DNA from: CAMDPA01 sp965223035
GTDB taxonomy: Bacteria; Pseudomonadota; Alphaproteobacteria; Rhizobiales; Hyphomicrobiaceae
DNA: 64,000 bases
Assembly: GCA_965223035.1 (NCBI GenBank)
Contig: OZ244980.1
Location: 4,092,001 to 4,156,000, forward strand
Reading direction: 5' to 3'
Both the position numbers and the translations under genes were made by a program. Positions 44,581 through 53,816 of this stretch are shown piece after piece (positions within the stretch are counted from its first letter, which is position 1; each line of letters starts with the position of its first letter). The notes below the pieces were generated by a model. It was not told the DNA's origin, made no database searches, and worked only from the letters and a program-made list of their open reading frames with translations.

Positions 44581-44694
44581 GGTGGGGAACTCCACACTGT
44601 CTCGAGACAGCCCTTTGATATGATTGCAAAAACGGCCACGACCGCGGCGCGCCGACGGCCGGGTCATGGTCGGATTCGACCAAAAGCTGAGATT

Positions 44695-44768
44695 TGGCTG
44701 GGGGACTAGGATTCGAACCTAGACTGACGGAGTCAGAGTCCGTTGTCCTACCATTAGACGATCCCCCA
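44695..44768 (-). tRNA. tRNA-Gln (anticodon CUG)
   Basis: On the minus strand TGGGGGA pairs with TCCCCCA in the acceptor stem, the D arm contains TCTAATGGTAGGA, the anticodon arm ACGGA-CTCTGAC-TCCGT gives anticodon CTG, and the T arm has GGTTCGAATCC. The 3' CCA is encoded after the discriminator G. Confidence 0.97.
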
Positions 44769-45171
44769 ATGGCAGGTAGGTTCTCGTTGTAGCCCAAAAC
44801 ACCGGCCTGATCTACCCGTGTCGGCTGCGAGGCTCACGCTGAGCCACGCGCCCACCAAAAAAATTGTCATCGGTGCCACGCACTGAACCGCGGCCTGGGG
44901 GCTCTCGCGCCCGGCGTAGAGCGGCTGCGCTGCATGATTCACGGGCCAGGTTGGCGGGCTCACGCCGGTCGCCTGCGGCCTTGGTCATCGATCGCCATTT
45001 GGCTAAGATGGCGGCGAGGTCGAGCCCATGCTCGTTTGACATGCAGGCGCCGCGCGCGATGTCGGCAATGGAATGGCGGCTCGACATCAGGAGATTTGTG
45101 GCGCGACAAGAGACTTTGTTGGCCCCCATCACCCTTGACGGCGTCCAACATCGGTCAGCGAAAGTCGGCAC
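44769..45171. other. gap between tRNA-Gln and the CoA-ester lyase gene
   Basis: Holds the tRNA promoter on the right side of the tRNA. A leftward open frame (44812-45171) contains a protein-like piece (SIADIARGACMSNEHGLDLAAI) but no known family, so I do not call it a gene. Confidence 0.35.
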
Positions 45172-46077
45172 ATGCAGCCGAAACCAAGGCGAAGCGCATT
45201 GTTCATGCCCGCCAGCAAGACGCGGGCGCTGGACAAGGCACGAGCGCTGCCGGCAGACGTGCTAATTTTTGATTTGGAAGATTCCGTCGCGCCCAATCTC
45301 AAGGATGAGGCGCGCGCCAATGCAATGTCAGCGGTGCGTGGCGGCGCCTACGGCCGGCAAGAAATTGTGGTCCGCATCAACGCCCTGACTTCACCGTGGT
45401 ATGGTGCCGACATTGAGGCGGTGTCGGCGGCGGCGCCCGAGGCGGTGTTGGTCCCCAAGGTGGAAACGGTCGCTGAGCTGCAGGAGGTCGGCGCACACCT
45501 CAGCCGCCATGGCGCACCCGCGCACCTACGCACTTGGGCCATGATCGAGACGCCACGTGCCGTTCTCAATGTGGCCGCGTTGGCGGATGCGAGCCGAACC
45601 CGGCCAGAGACGCGGCTGAGCTGCCTGGTGATTGGCCCCAACGACATCCGCAAGGACATCCGGGCGCTGGAGCACGTCGACCGACTACCCTTGCTCTACG
45701 CACTCCAGCTGTCGGTTTTGGCGGCCCGCGCCGCCGGCCTTGCCATCCTGGATGGGGTCTACAACAACTTTCGCGACGACGTCGGATTTCGCCGAGAATG
45801 CGAGCAAGGTCGCTTGTTCGGCATGGATGGTAAGACCTTGATCCATCCCGCGCAGGTCGACATCGCCAATCAGGTGTTCGCGCCATCGCCGGCCAGCATC
45901 GCTTGGGCCCAGCAAGTCATCGCGACCTTCCAGCGGCCCGAGAACCGGGATGCGGGCGCGGTCGCCATCGAGGGGCAGATGGTGGAGCGGCTTCACCTTG
46001 AGATCGCCCGGCAAACCGTTGCGATGGCCGAGGCCATCGCACAGCGCGGGCAAACCGACACAGACCAGCCGGCATGA
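45172..46077 (+). CDS. HpcH/HpaI-family CoA-ester lyase (CitE-like)
   Basis: A 301-residue TIM-barrel lyase of the citrate-lyase-beta/malyl-CoA-lyase group. Landmarks: LFMPASKTRALDKA, the metal-site LIFDLEDSVAP, VPKVETVAEL, AMIETPRAVLN (metal-binding Glu), IGPNDI and the CoA-binding GMDGKTLIHPAQVDIAN. It cleaves or forms a C-C bond of a 3-hydroxyacyl-CoA such as malyl- or citramalyl-CoA. Free-standing CitE proteins like this lack the other citrate-lyase subunits, and none is present here. It precedes the sdh genes in the same direction but 444 bases away. Confidence 0.85.
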   Translation: MQPKPRRSALFMPASKTRALDKARALPADVLIFDLEDSVAPNLKDEARANAMSAVRGGAYGRQEIVVRINALTSPWYGADIEAVSAAAPEAVLVPKVETVAELQEVGAHLSRHGAPAHLRTWAMIETPRAVLNVAALADASRTRPETRLSCLVIGPNDIRKDIRALEHVDRLPLLYALQLSVLAARAAGLAILDGVYNNFRDDVGFRRECEQGRLFGMDGKTLIHPAQVDIANQVFAPSPASIAWAQQVIATFQRPENRDAGAVAIEGQMVERLHLEIARQTVAMAEAIAQRGQTDTDQPA

Positions 46078-46521
46078 CCCCCAACCCGATCCGAGCGGCC
46101 ACTGCGGCACAATCACCATTGGGCTGCCTACCTCTCCGTTGATAACGTCGATGTGGTGGGTGACCCCGAAATCTCAATCTATAGGTGTAGATTGATCGAC
46201 GTGCGCGACCTGTGCGGCCATCTGATCGCCCTCGGTCAAGATCTTGATCCGTCTGCCGCCGGTCCCGGCCATTAAGCGGCACCAGCGCCGTCGCAGCGGC
46301 CCTCCCCCACACGCGGCTGGCCCCCGTCAAGAGCGCGGCCGGCCGCATCCAGGACCGACGATCGCGTCCTGCGCGGCCAGGTCGCAGGGCGCATCGGACG
46401 TGCACTCGACGCGGGCCATCGGCGACCAGGCGCCGACTTGCACGTTCCGTTACACGTTGCCCCGCTTCTCGGCGCACGTTATATCCGCCCAGTGGACATC
46501 ACCGGGACGGAGTTACGGCCT
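46078..46521. other. gap before sdhC with a possible short-chain dehydrogenase remnant
   Basis: On the minus strand at about 46348-46262 the frame reads MRPAALLTGASRVWGRAAATAL, similar to the nucleotide-binding start of short-chain dehydrogenases, and then decays. The rest, including the sdh promoter, shows nothing definite. Confidence 0.35.
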
Positions 46522-46938
46522 ATGGCGCAAGCCGAGTCCAAGGGCGGCGGACCTGAGGCGCGCCCACTCTCGCCACATCTGCAGGTCTATACGCTGCTGA
46601 TCAACATGGTCATGTCGATCGTTCATCGCTTGACCGGGGCGGCACTTTATTTCGGCACCTTGATCTTGGTGGCGTGGCTGTTCAGCGCCAGCCTGGGCCG
46701 CGGCAGCTTCGAGACCGTGACCGGGTTGCTGGGATCGCCGTTGGGCTTGCTGATCATGATCGGCTACACCTGGGCGCTGCTGCACCATGCGCTGGGCGGC
46801 CTGCGGCACTTGATTTGGGACACGGGACGCGGCTTTGAACTGGGCACGGTGAATACGCTGTCGTGGTTGACCATTATTTTGTCCGTGGCCTTCACCGCCT
46901 GCATCTGGATCGGCATCTTGATAACGCGAGGGGTTTGA
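46522..46938 (+). CDS. sdhC: succinate dehydrogenase cytochrome b556 subunit
   Basis: A 138-residue membrane anchor of complex II with three transmembrane segments. RPLSPHLQVY at the start, SIVHRLTGAALY (quinone-site Ser and Arg) and HHALGGLRHLIWD (haem-ligand His) are the family signature. With SdhD it binds haem b and ubiquinone. The ATG at 46522 is chosen because it precedes the standard N-terminus. First gene of sdhC-sdhD-sdhA. Confidence 0.92.
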   Translation: MAQAESKGGGPEARPLSPHLQVYTLLINMVMSIVHRLTGAALYFGTLILVAWLFSASLGRGSFETVTGLLGSPLGLLIMIGYTWALLHHALGGLRHLIWDTGRGFELGTVNTLSWLTIILSVAFTACIWIGILITRGV

Positions 46939-46946
46939 CGGACAAC

Positions 46947-47330
46947 ATGGAACAACTCCGCACACCGTTGAAAAACGTGCGGCGCTTGGGTAGCGCGAAG
47001 GATGGTACAGAGCATTTCTGGCGCCAGAGGCTGACGGCCGTCGCCAATTTGATCCTGACGCCGTTGTTTGTGGTATTGGTGATTGTCCTTAGTGGGGCCG
47101 ATTACGGTATTGTCATCCGCGTCCTCGGCCACCCCATCGTGGCCATCCTGATGCTGTTATTCATCGGGTCCGCGCTGATCCACATGCGGCTTGGGATGCA
47201 GACCATCATCGAAGACTACGTGCACAGCGAGGGAACCAAGGTGGCGCTACTGATGCTGAACACCTTCTTCGTTGTTGCCGTCGGAGCCTTCGCCATCTTC
47301 GCCTTGCTGAAGCTGAACTTTACCACCTGA
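46947..47330 (+). CDS. sdhD: succinate dehydrogenase membrane anchor subunit
   Basis: A 127-residue anchor with three membrane segments. RTPLKNVRRLGSAKDGTEHFWRQR is the typical alphaproteobacterial N-terminus, and HMRLGMQTIIEDYVHSE contains the conserved His and the DY pair near the quinone and haem sites. Eight bases after sdhC, so translationally coupled. The ATG at 46947 fits this N-terminus; the longer frame runs into sdhC. Confidence 0.9.
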   Translation: MEQLRTPLKNVRRLGSAKDGTEHFWRQRLTAVANLILTPLFVVLVIVLSGADYGIVIRVLGHPIVAILMLLFIGSALIHMRLGMQTIIEDYVHSEGTKVALLMLNTFFVVAVGAFAIFALLKLNFTT

Positions 47331-47350
47331 ACTGTCCGGGAACCCGTCCC

Positions 47351-49201
47351 ATGCCTGTTGACACCCCTTCGCCATCGAGCAGCGGCTTGGCCAAGCCGGC
47401 GCTCAACGGTCGGGCCTACACGATCGTCGACCACACCTACGATGTTGTCGTGGTGGGTGCCGGCGGCTCTGGCCTGCGCGCCACCCTCGGCGCGGCCGAG
47501 GCGGGCCTCAAAACCGCGTGCATCACCAAGGTTTTCCCGACCCGGTCCCACACGGTTGCCGCGCAGGGCGGCGTCGCCGCCGCGCTCGGCAATATGGGAA
47601 GGGACGACTGGCGCTGGCACATGTTCGATACAGTGAAAGGTGCTGACTGGTTGGGCGATCAGGATGCAATCGAGTATCTGTGCCGCAACGCGGTCGAATC
47701 CGTATACGAACTCGAGCACTACGGCGTGCCGTTCTCCAGGACCGAAGATGGTCGCATCTACCAACGACCGTTTGGCGGGATGACCACCGAGTTCGGCGAG
47801 GGCCCGCCGGCCCAGCGAACCTGTGCGGCGGCCGACCGCACCGGCCACGCCATGCTGCATACGCTTTACGGTCAGTCGCTGCGCCATTCGGCCGAGTTTT
47901 TCATCGAGTATTTCGCCATCGATCTGATGATGGATAGCGAGGACACGTGTGTCGGCGTGGTCGCTATGTCGATGGATGAGGGAACCCTTCACCGCTTCCG
48001 GGCCAAAAAAACCATCCTTGCGACCGGCGGCTACGGTCGGACCTATTTCTCGTGCACATCGGCCCACACCTGCACCGGCGACGGCAATGCAATGGTGTTG
48101 CGGGCTGGCCTCCCTCTGCAGGACATGGAGTTCGTGCAATTCCACCCGACCGGCATCTACGGCGCTGGAGTATTGATCACTGAAGGTGCGCGCGGGGAAG
48201 GCGGATACCTGACCAATTCTGAAGGCGAGCGCTTCATGGAGCGCTATGCGCCCAACTTTAAGGATCTCGCCTCACGAGACGTCGTCTCACGCTGCATGAC
48301 GATTGAAATCCGTGAAGGCCGCGGTGTCGGCCCCCATAGGGATCACATCTTCCTCCACCTCGATCACCTGGATCCGGCCATTTTGGCGGAGCGGCTGCCT
48401 GGCATCACCGAGAGCGCCAAGGTGTTTGCCGGGGTCGATCTGCGGCGGCAACCGATTCCGGTTCTGCCCACCGTGCACTACAACATGGGTGGCATCCCGA
48501 CCAATTATCATGGCGAGGTGGTTGCGCTTAAAAACGGCAACCCGGATCATGTGGTACCCGGTCTGATGGCGCTTGGCGAAGCGGCATGTGTCTCCGTGCA
48601 TGGCGCTAACCGGCTAGGCTCGAATTCACTGATCGACCTCGTCGTGTTCGGCCGCGCCGCCGGCTTGAGATGCGCCGAGACGGTGGAGGCCGGAGCCGCA
48701 CAAGCCGAGCTGCCCAAGGACGCCGCCGATCGCGCGCTGGCGCGCCTCGACCGTTTCCGTCACGCCAACGGGTCGACACCGACAGCGACGCTGCGCCTGC
48801 AAATGCAGCGCGTCATGCAAAACAACTGTGCCGTTTTCCGAGACGGCCCGGTGCTGCAGGAAGGCGTCGATCTGATTCACGACGTCTGGCGCGGCACCGA
48901 CGATATTCGCGTTCAGGATCGCTCGTTGATCTGGAACACCGACCTGATCGAGACCATGGAATATGACAATCTCATATCCCAGGCCGCCGTCACGATGGTC
49001 GGCGCGGAGGCGCGCAAGGAAAGTCGCGGCAGCCACGCCCGCGAAGACTTTGCCGAGCGCGACGACACCAATTGGATGAAGCACACCTTGGCGTGGGCCG
49101 ACGAGACGTCGTTCGAGGTTCGCCTCGATTTCCGGCCGGTTCACACTTACACGATGACCAACGAGATCAACTATATCCCGCCCAAGGCGCGGACCTACTA
49201 A
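47351..49201 (+). CDS. sdhA: succinate dehydrogenase flavoprotein subunit
   Basis: A 616-residue catalytic subunit oxidising succinate to fumarate. FAD-binding VVVGAGGSGLRAT, the covalent-FAD histidine in RSHTVAAQGGVAAALGN, the substrate-loop QFHPTGIYGAG and GANRLGSNSLIDLVVFGRAAG, and C-terminal TMTNEINYIPPKARTY are all present. The first 25 residues are a variable lead. It follows sdhD by 20 bases. The iron-sulfur gene sdhB, normally next, is absent: the following 322 bases hold repeats and then an unrelated gene on the other strand. Confidence 0.95.
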   Translation: MPVDTPSPSSSGLAKPALNGRAYTIVDHTYDVVVVGAGGSGLRATLGAAEAGLKTACITKVFPTRSHTVAAQGGVAAALGNMGRDDWRWHMFDTVKGADWLGDQDAIEYLCRNAVESVYELEHYGVPFSRTEDGRIYQRPFGGMTTEFGEGPPAQRTCAAADRTGHAMLHTLYGQSLRHSAEFFIEYFAIDLMMDSEDTCVGVVAMSMDEGTLHRFRAKKTILATGGYGRTYFSCTSAHTCTGDGNAMVLRAGLPLQDMEFVQFHPTGIYGAGVLITEGARGEGGYLTNSEGERFMERYAPNFKDLASRDVVSRCMTIEIREGRGVGPHRDHIFLHLDHLDPAILAERLPGITESAKVFAGVDLRRQPIPVLPTVHYNMGGIPTNYHGEVVALKNGNPDHVVPGLMALGEAACVSVHGANRLGSNSLIDLVVFGRAAGLRCAETVEAGAAQAELPKDAADRALARLDRFRHANGSTPTATLRLQMQRVMQNNCAVFRDGPVLQEGVDLIHDVWRGTDDIRVQDRSLIWNTDLIETMEYDNLISQAAVTMVGAEARKESRGSHAREDFAERDDTNWMKHTLAWADETSFEVRLDFRPVHTYTMTNEINYIPPKARTY

Positions 49202-49342
49202 AACGAGAGATCGACGACGACGTTGCCGACCGCCGCTGACCCGAAATGGCGCCGTTGGCCCGCGCGTCAAAGCATGGGGTGTAAGCAGACGGCACGCCGA
49301 ACGCTGCCTTGCCTTTGGCTCTTGCGCTAAATCATTTCCACT

Positions 49343-49406
49343 TTAGAGCAACCTGCCTTTAATCGGAACCGGCTTTGCGGTTCCGATTAAAGGCGCGATG
49401 ATCTAG
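49343..49406. repeat. CTAG-bounded palindromic MITE, 64-bp form
   Basis: TTAGAGCAACCTGCCTTTAATCGG to GGCGCGATGATCTAG. Both arms carry TTTAATCGG/CCGATTAAA. The first CTAG is changed to TTAG. Confidence 0.88.
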
Positions 49407-49513
49407 GCGGACTAACTTGCCGGCCCGCTCCCCCGCCCGGCCACCCGAAGGCGCAATGTTGTGCATCGCCTGACCGGAGAGCGGGATGGTTCCAACCCAC
49501 ACTGAAGCGCTCT
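49407..49513. repeat. repeat family 2 copy adjoining a MITE
   Basis: Begins at the MITE's CTAG, carries ctcccccgcccggccaccc and gcgggatggttccaacc, then actgaagcgctctgac; matches the copies near 33.5 and 53.75 kb in these segments. Confidence 0.5.
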
Positions 49514-49523
49514 GACTGACTGG

Positions 49524-50591
49524 TTATCCCGTCGCTCGCAATTGGCGCGCCATCCAATCGGCCGTCTGCGGACGATACAGATAAGGTCGGTTGTGAGCGA
49601 CGTGGTTGCCGTCAGGAATCACGAGTAGCTCAACCGGCCCCTTGATCTCGGCCGCCAGCCGTTCGTAGTCCTGCGGCGGCGTGAGCCGATCGAGACCGGC
49701 CGCCACCAGGTAGATCGGCGTGTCAATGTTTGCGGCCACCCCACGTAAACACAGCGCGTCGGCCTTCGCTTTGGCCTCGTCGTTGGTTTTGGAGTGACTG
49801 CGCACGATGAAGGCCTCACGCGTCAACGCCGGCAACCGATCCCACAGTGCGCCCCAATCATAAGGTCCGCACACTGCGATGGTCGCCTTGATGCGTTTTT
49901 CAAATGCGACGGCGCGTGGGCCATAATAGCCACCAAGGCTGATCCCCCATAGACCGATGCGATCCCCATCGACATCCGTTCGCTCAGACCTCACCCAGTC
50001 GATGACAGGCCCGACAACGGCCTCGTAATCATGACGGATCGGCAAGTCGTACTCGGCCTCGCCTTGGCCCGGCCCATCGAATGCCAGCACAGCCATCCCG
50101 CGCTGCAAAAACGTCCAGGCGAAGGTGTCCAGCTCCTCCTTGCACGAATCGAGTCCCATCATCATCAACACGATAGGTGGCTTTTCCGATCCGAGGGGTT
50201 TGCGGAAGACGGCAGCGAGGTGATGGCCCTCGAAGGGGATCAGCACCCTTTCGCCAGGGAAGATCTGGTGGGGGAGCGCCAGCGTATGGCAGGCCACGGC
50301 CTTGCTATGCGCGGCGCGCATCTGCGCGATGTCATTGACGAACAAGTACTTGGCGAAATGGTAGGTCACGGCAGCCCGACCGAGGTGTTCAGCGGCGCTG
50401 GCATAAAGTTCGTCGACCAGCGCCGCTCGCCCCAGGTCCTCATGAACTTTCGCCCGTGCACACCAAGCCTGGCACCACGCGTCCCAGCGCTCCAACGCGT
50501 TCATCACATCTTCAAAATCACTTGGATTGACGCCGTTGACCGTGAAACGCGCCATGAAGTGGCGGGCGTGCTCGACATTGTGGTCTGCCAT
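49524..50591 (-). CDS. alpha/beta hydrolase of the FrsA/2,6-dihydroxypseudooxynicotine-hydrolase group
   Basis: A 355-residue hydrolase with a helical N-terminal cap (about 1-125) and an alpha/beta core. MMMGLDSCKEE forms the oxyanion side, FDGPGQGEAE a family loop, GLWGISLGGYYGPRAVA the nucleophile elbow (Ser), GLDRLTPPQDYERL the Asp and DGNHVAHN the His. Known relatives cleave C-C bonds in ring-degradation products or hydrolyse esters. Substrate unknown. It stands alone between repeat-rich gaps. Confidence 0.8.
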   Translation of the reverse strand: MADHNVEHARHFMARFTVNGVNPSDFEDVMNALERWDAWCQAWCARAKVHEDLGRAALVDELYASAAEHLGRAAVTYHFAKYLFVNDIAQMRAAHSKAVACHTLALPHQIFPGERVLIPFEGHHLAAVFRKPLGSEKPPIVLMMMGLDSCKEELDTFAWTFLQRGMAVLAFDGPGQGEAEYDLPIRHDYEAVVGPVIDWVRSERTDVDGDRIGLWGISLGGYYGPRAVAFEKRIKATIAVCGPYDWGALWDRLPALTREAFIVRSHSKTNDEAKAKADALCLRGVAANIDTPIYLVAAGLDRLTPPQDYERLAAEIKGPVELLVIPDGNHVAHNRPYLYRPQTADWMARQLRATG

Positions 50592-50718
50592 GCTGGGCCT
50601 CCTGCCGGGGTCGGTCGTCGTATTGCCTCACCGGCAACCTACGCTGGCCGACGCCGACTGCAAAGTGCGGGTCGCAATGCAAAGTGCAAGTGACGACCAC
50701 GCAAGGTCGGCCGCCGTC

Positions 50719-50750
50719 CTAGATCATCGCGCCTTCATTGCGTTCAAGGC
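50719..50750. repeat. MITE end fragment
   Basis: CTAGATCATCGCGCCTTCATTGCG, a B-type end with a changed stem, not followed by its second arm. Confidence 0.6.
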
Positions 50751-50866
50751 TGATGGTAGGGGGCAATTCAAACACATCTGCGTCGATGCATCGACGCCGG
50801 CCACAGCCAACACGGCGCCGACGCCGACGGCGGGGTTCGATCGGAGGGACCGCGTGTCCGGCACCG

Positions 50867-50934
50867 GCGACGGTCCTGTTCGGGCGACGGTCCTGTTCGG
50901 GCGACCATCCGGCACTGGCGACTGTCCGGTTGCG
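50867..50934 (+). repeat. 17-bp tandem repeat, four copies
   Basis: Two perfect copies of gcgacggtcctgttcgg followed by two diverged ones (gcgaccatccggcactg, gcgactgtccggttgcg). Confidence 0.85.
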
Positions 50935-51042
50935 GCGACGCCGAGCGCGGCGACAACGGCGTCCTCACCATCACCATCACGCGCTCCATCGGTGATAAAG
51001 CCACCTTCGAAGCGCACCGCTGGCAAGTTCTTCAACGGGCTG

Positions 51043-51181
51043 CTCGATCATCGTGCCTTCAATGGGAACCGCAAAGCCGGTTCCATTTTAAGGCACAAAG
51101 AAGACCGCTCTGAAAGTAGAGGGCAGCATTTTGCTGTTCATCGGGATCGTTCCAATTCCAATGAAAAGCAGGTTGCTCCAG
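51043..51181. repeat. diverged long-form MITE in reverse orientation
   Basis: B half first (GTGCCTTCAATGGGAACCG / CGGTTCCATTTTAAGGCAC), then GCTCTGAAAGTAGAG and an A half ending AAAAGCAGGTTGCTCCAG. Many substitutions, yet parts of the stems still pair. Confidence 0.75.
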
Positions 51182-51310
51182 GATGCCAAGCGGCGTCAAC
51201 GCCGTGCCGTAAGAAGCGAGCGACCGCAATCACGCCGCAGGCCCCGTTGGCAAAGACCGAATGTTTCCATCCAATGCGCCACGCCGACGCATCGTGCCTT
51301 GCGCCCGCCG

Positions 51311-52570
51311 CTATCCCGGTCGGCGCGGAAGTGGGATCTCGACCGCCATTCCGGCGGCGCGGATCTGCTCGACGGTCTGTTCCAAATGTTGCCGATCTCG
51401 CGTTTCTACCACCAACCGCGCGGTCGCCGACTTCGCAGGCGTTTCGGTGAACACCCGCTGATGCGCCACTTCGATAATATTGGCGCCTGCCTCACTGATC
51501 ACTGCTGTCAACCGCGCCAACTGGCCGGGTCGATCCGACAAATCGACCTCCAATTCAGACAGCCGGCCACCACGTGCAAGTTCACGCGTCAGTACGCCAG
51601 CCAACAGGCGCGTGTCGATGTTGCCGCCGGCCAGCACCAGCCCAACTTTTTTGCCGGCAAACCGGGACTTGTCGGCCAATACGGCCGCCAGTCCGGCAGC
51701 GCCGGCGCCCTCAACCACGGTTTTCTCAATCTCCATCAGCAGCGTCACAGCGCGCTCCAAATCCACCTCGGTGACGGCCACAAGCTCCGACACCAGCGCC
51801 CTGACGATAGTCTCGGCCAGCTGGCCGGGTGATTTCACCGCGATGCCCTCCGCCAACGTATCGCCACGACAGGGTAAGTTCTGTCCCGTGATCTGGTTGG
51901 CCATCGAGGGGTATAAAGCAGCCTCGACCCCGATGATGTCGATCTCCGGCTTGATGGCCTTGGCCGCGACCGAAATGCCCGAAATCAGCCCTCCACCGCC
52001 GACCGGTACCACCAACACATCAAGCTCCGGCACCGCCGCCAACATTTCCAGTGCAATCGTTCCTTGGCCGGCGATGATCAATGGGTCATCGAACGGATGG
52101 ATAAACGTCAGGCCGCGCCGATCGGCCTGTTCGAGGGCGAACCGCGCCGCGTCCTCCAGCGTCGCGCCGGTGACGACCACCTCCGCGCCATGGCTGCGCG
52201 TGTTCTCTACCTTAACGATCGGCGTGCCTTCCGGCATGACGATGGTGGCGGCGATGCCAAGGCGGCGCGCATGGTAGGCGACCCCTTGCCCGTGGTTGCC
52301 GGCGGACATGGCGATAACGCCGGCTTGCCGCTGCGAATGCGTGAGCGCCAAAAGCTTGTTGAGCGCGCCGCGTTCTTTAAACGAGGCGGTGAATTGTAGG
52401 TTCTCAAACTTGAGCCAGATCTCGCAACCGAGCATCGCCGACAACGTACGGCTATGATCAAAATCGGTGTTGACAATAGCGCCGGACAGCCGGTCCGCCG
52501 CACGCGCGACGTCCGCGTAAGCCACGGGCAATGCCTCGCTGCCAGCCGGTGAGATCGGTTCACTTGCCAT
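51311..52570 (-). CDS. threonine ammonia-lyase (catabolic-type with ACT-like domain)
   Basis: A 419-residue PLP enzyme converting threonine to 2-oxobutyrate and ammonia. The PLP lysine lies in TASFKERGALNKLL, the substrate loop is SAGNHGQGVA, and the phosphate-binding loop VPVGGGGLISG. The C-terminal 80 residues (LEVDLSDRPGQLARLTAVI) form an ACT-like regulatory domain, as in the TIGR01127 group. Start at the ATG 52570, eight bases after AAGGGG; a GTG one codon earlier is possible. Serine dehydratase activity is an alternative. Confidence 0.9.
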   Translation of the reverse strand: MASEPISPAGSEALPVAYADVARAADRLSGAIVNTDFDHSRTLSAMLGCEIWLKFENLQFTASFKERGALNKLLALTHSQRQAGVIAMSAGNHGQGVAYHARRLGIAATIVMPEGTPIVKVENTRSHGAEVVVTGATLEDAARFALEQADRRGLTFIHPFDDPLIIAGQGTIALEMLAAVPELDVLVVPVGGGGLISGISVAAKAIKPEIDIIGVEAALYPSMANQITGQNLPCRGDTLAEGIAVKSPGQLAETIVRALVSELVAVTEVDLERAVTLLMEIEKTVVEGAGAAGLAAVLADKSRFAGKKVGLVLAGGNIDTRLLAGVLTRELARGGRLSELEVDLSDRPGQLARLTAVISEAGANIIEVAHQRVFTETPAKSATARLVVETRDRQHLEQTVEQIRAAGMAVEIPLPRRPG

Positions 52571-52710
52571 CACATGCGCCCCTTTATCCAGCCAGGCCCC
52601 GCGCCAAGGCGGCCCCCGGCGTCGGTCGACGATATCGTCCGACCCTATTGAATTAGGATCGGATCGGGTATCAAGATCTACCAGCGCAAGGCAATCGGCA
52701 GGAGACCATT

Positions 52711-53595
52711 ATGGCGAATATCGCATGGATCGGGCTGGGCGTGATGGGTTTTCCGATGGCGGGCCACCTGCTGCGCCGGGGCGGGCATGCCCTCACCGTT
52801 TACAATCGCACCGCGGCCAAGGCAGATCAGTGGGTGACCCAGTACGGAAGTGGCCGAACGGCACCGACGCCGGCGGCGGCGGCAGACGGTGCCGATCTGG
52901 TATTCGCATGCGTGGGCAACGACGACGATTTGCGGCAAGTGACACTCGGCGACAACGGCGCATTCCGAGCAATGCGCAACGGCGCCGTGTTCGTCGACCA
53001 CACCACGGCCTCCGCCACGATCGCGCGGGCGATGCATGCCGAGGCCGAGGCCAAAGGCTTCGGGTTTCTCGATGCGCCGGTCTCCGGCGGCCAAGCCGGG
53101 GCGGAAAATGGAAAGCTGACGGTGATGGTCGGCGGCGATCCGAAGAGTTTTGATAGAGCACGCCCGGCGATCGCCCACTATGCGCAGATGGTCAATCTGA
53201 TCGGCCCCCCCGGCTCCGGTCAACTCGCCAAGATGGTCAATCAGATTTGCATAGCCGGCGTCGTACAAGGCTTGTCGGAAGCGCTCCACCTAGCCCAGAA
53301 GACCAGCCTTGATATCCCCAAGGTCATGGAGACGATCGCCAGAGGTGCCGCACAATCCTGGCAAATGGAGAACCGCTGGCAAACCATGGCCGAGGGCAGT
53401 TTCGACTTCGGCTTTGCCGTCGATTGGATGCGCAAGGATTTGGGCATCTGCATCGATGAGGCCCGTCGCGCCGGGGCAAGCTTGCCGCTGACGGCCCTAG
53501 TGGACCAGTTTTATTCCGAGGTGCAGCGCATGGGTGGCGCACGCTGGGATACGTCGAGCCTGATCGCCCGGCTCAACCAGTCCGATCAAACGTGA
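52711..53595 (+). CDS. 3-hydroxyisobutyrate-dehydrogenase-family oxidoreductase
   Basis: A 294-residue beta-hydroxyacid dehydrogenase. The NAD(P) loop is IGLGVMGFPMAGHL, the substrate motif DAPVSGGQAGAENGKL, and the catalytic Lys sits in GSGQLAKMVNQ (about 173). It oxidises a 3-hydroxy acid such as 3-hydroxyisobutyrate or reduces tartronate semialdehyde. It is divergent from the threonine dehydratase gene with a 140-base shared promoter region, which may link them to amino-acid breakdown. Confidence 0.88.
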   Translation: MANIAWIGLGVMGFPMAGHLLRRGGHALTVYNRTAAKADQWVTQYGSGRTAPTPAAAADGADLVFACVGNDDDLRQVTLGDNGAFRAMRNGAVFVDHTTASATIARAMHAEAEAKGFGFLDAPVSGGQAGAENGKLTVMVGGDPKSFDRARPAIAHYAQMVNLIGPPGSGQLAKMVNQICIAGVVQGLSEALHLAQKTSLDIPKVMETIARGAAQSWQMENRWQTMAEGSFDFGFAVDWMRKDLGICIDEARRAGASLPLTALVDQFYSEVQRMGGARWDTSSLIARLNQSDQT

Positions 53596-53696
53596 TTGTG
53601 CCGTCGCTCAGCCCTCGCGCCAATCGTCGCCACAGGCCGTTTGCGATCCAAGACCTGCTTGACCCGGCCGGATCCTCGTTGGCCTAAACCGCGTCA

Positions 53697-53803
53697 AAAT
53701 GAGCTGGAGCTACCGGTTGCCTACCCGACCCCCATGAGATCGTGCCAATCGGTGGCCGGGGGCGGGAGCAAGATGGTTCCAGCTAACTGTGACAGGCTTT
53801 AAG
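53697..53803. repeat. repeat family 2 copy
   Basis: Carries atcgtgccaatcggtggccg and aagatggttccag, shared with copies at 1.0, 33.5 and 49.4 kb. More degenerate than the others. Confidence 0.4.
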
Positions 53804-53816
53804 GAAACCCGATCGC

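Larger units (their letters stand above)
49202..49523. other. gap where sdhB would be expected
   Basis: Contains a short MITE (49343-49406) and a family 2 repeat (to about 49513). No sdhB coding trace was seen in any frame. Confidence 0.55.
50592..51310. other. repeat-rich gap without genes
   Basis: Contains a MITE end fragment (50719-50750), a 17-bp tandem repeat (50867-50934) and a diverged MITE (51043-51181). No gene recognised. Confidence 0.5.

Noticed and set aside
44695..44768. tRNA-Gln as an integration site of a genomic island
   Set aside because: No integrase gene and no duplicated tRNA 3' end could be seen in the window.
50527..51450. 307-codon rightward open frame
   Set aside because: It crosses the hydrolase start, tandem repeats and a MITE and runs into the threonine dehydratase gene on the other strand; no domain visible.
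51311..52570. biosynthetic IlvA assignment
   Set aside because: The short length and single ACT-like C-terminal domain fit the catabolic-type threonine dehydratase group better, and no branched-chain amino-acid genes are adjacent.
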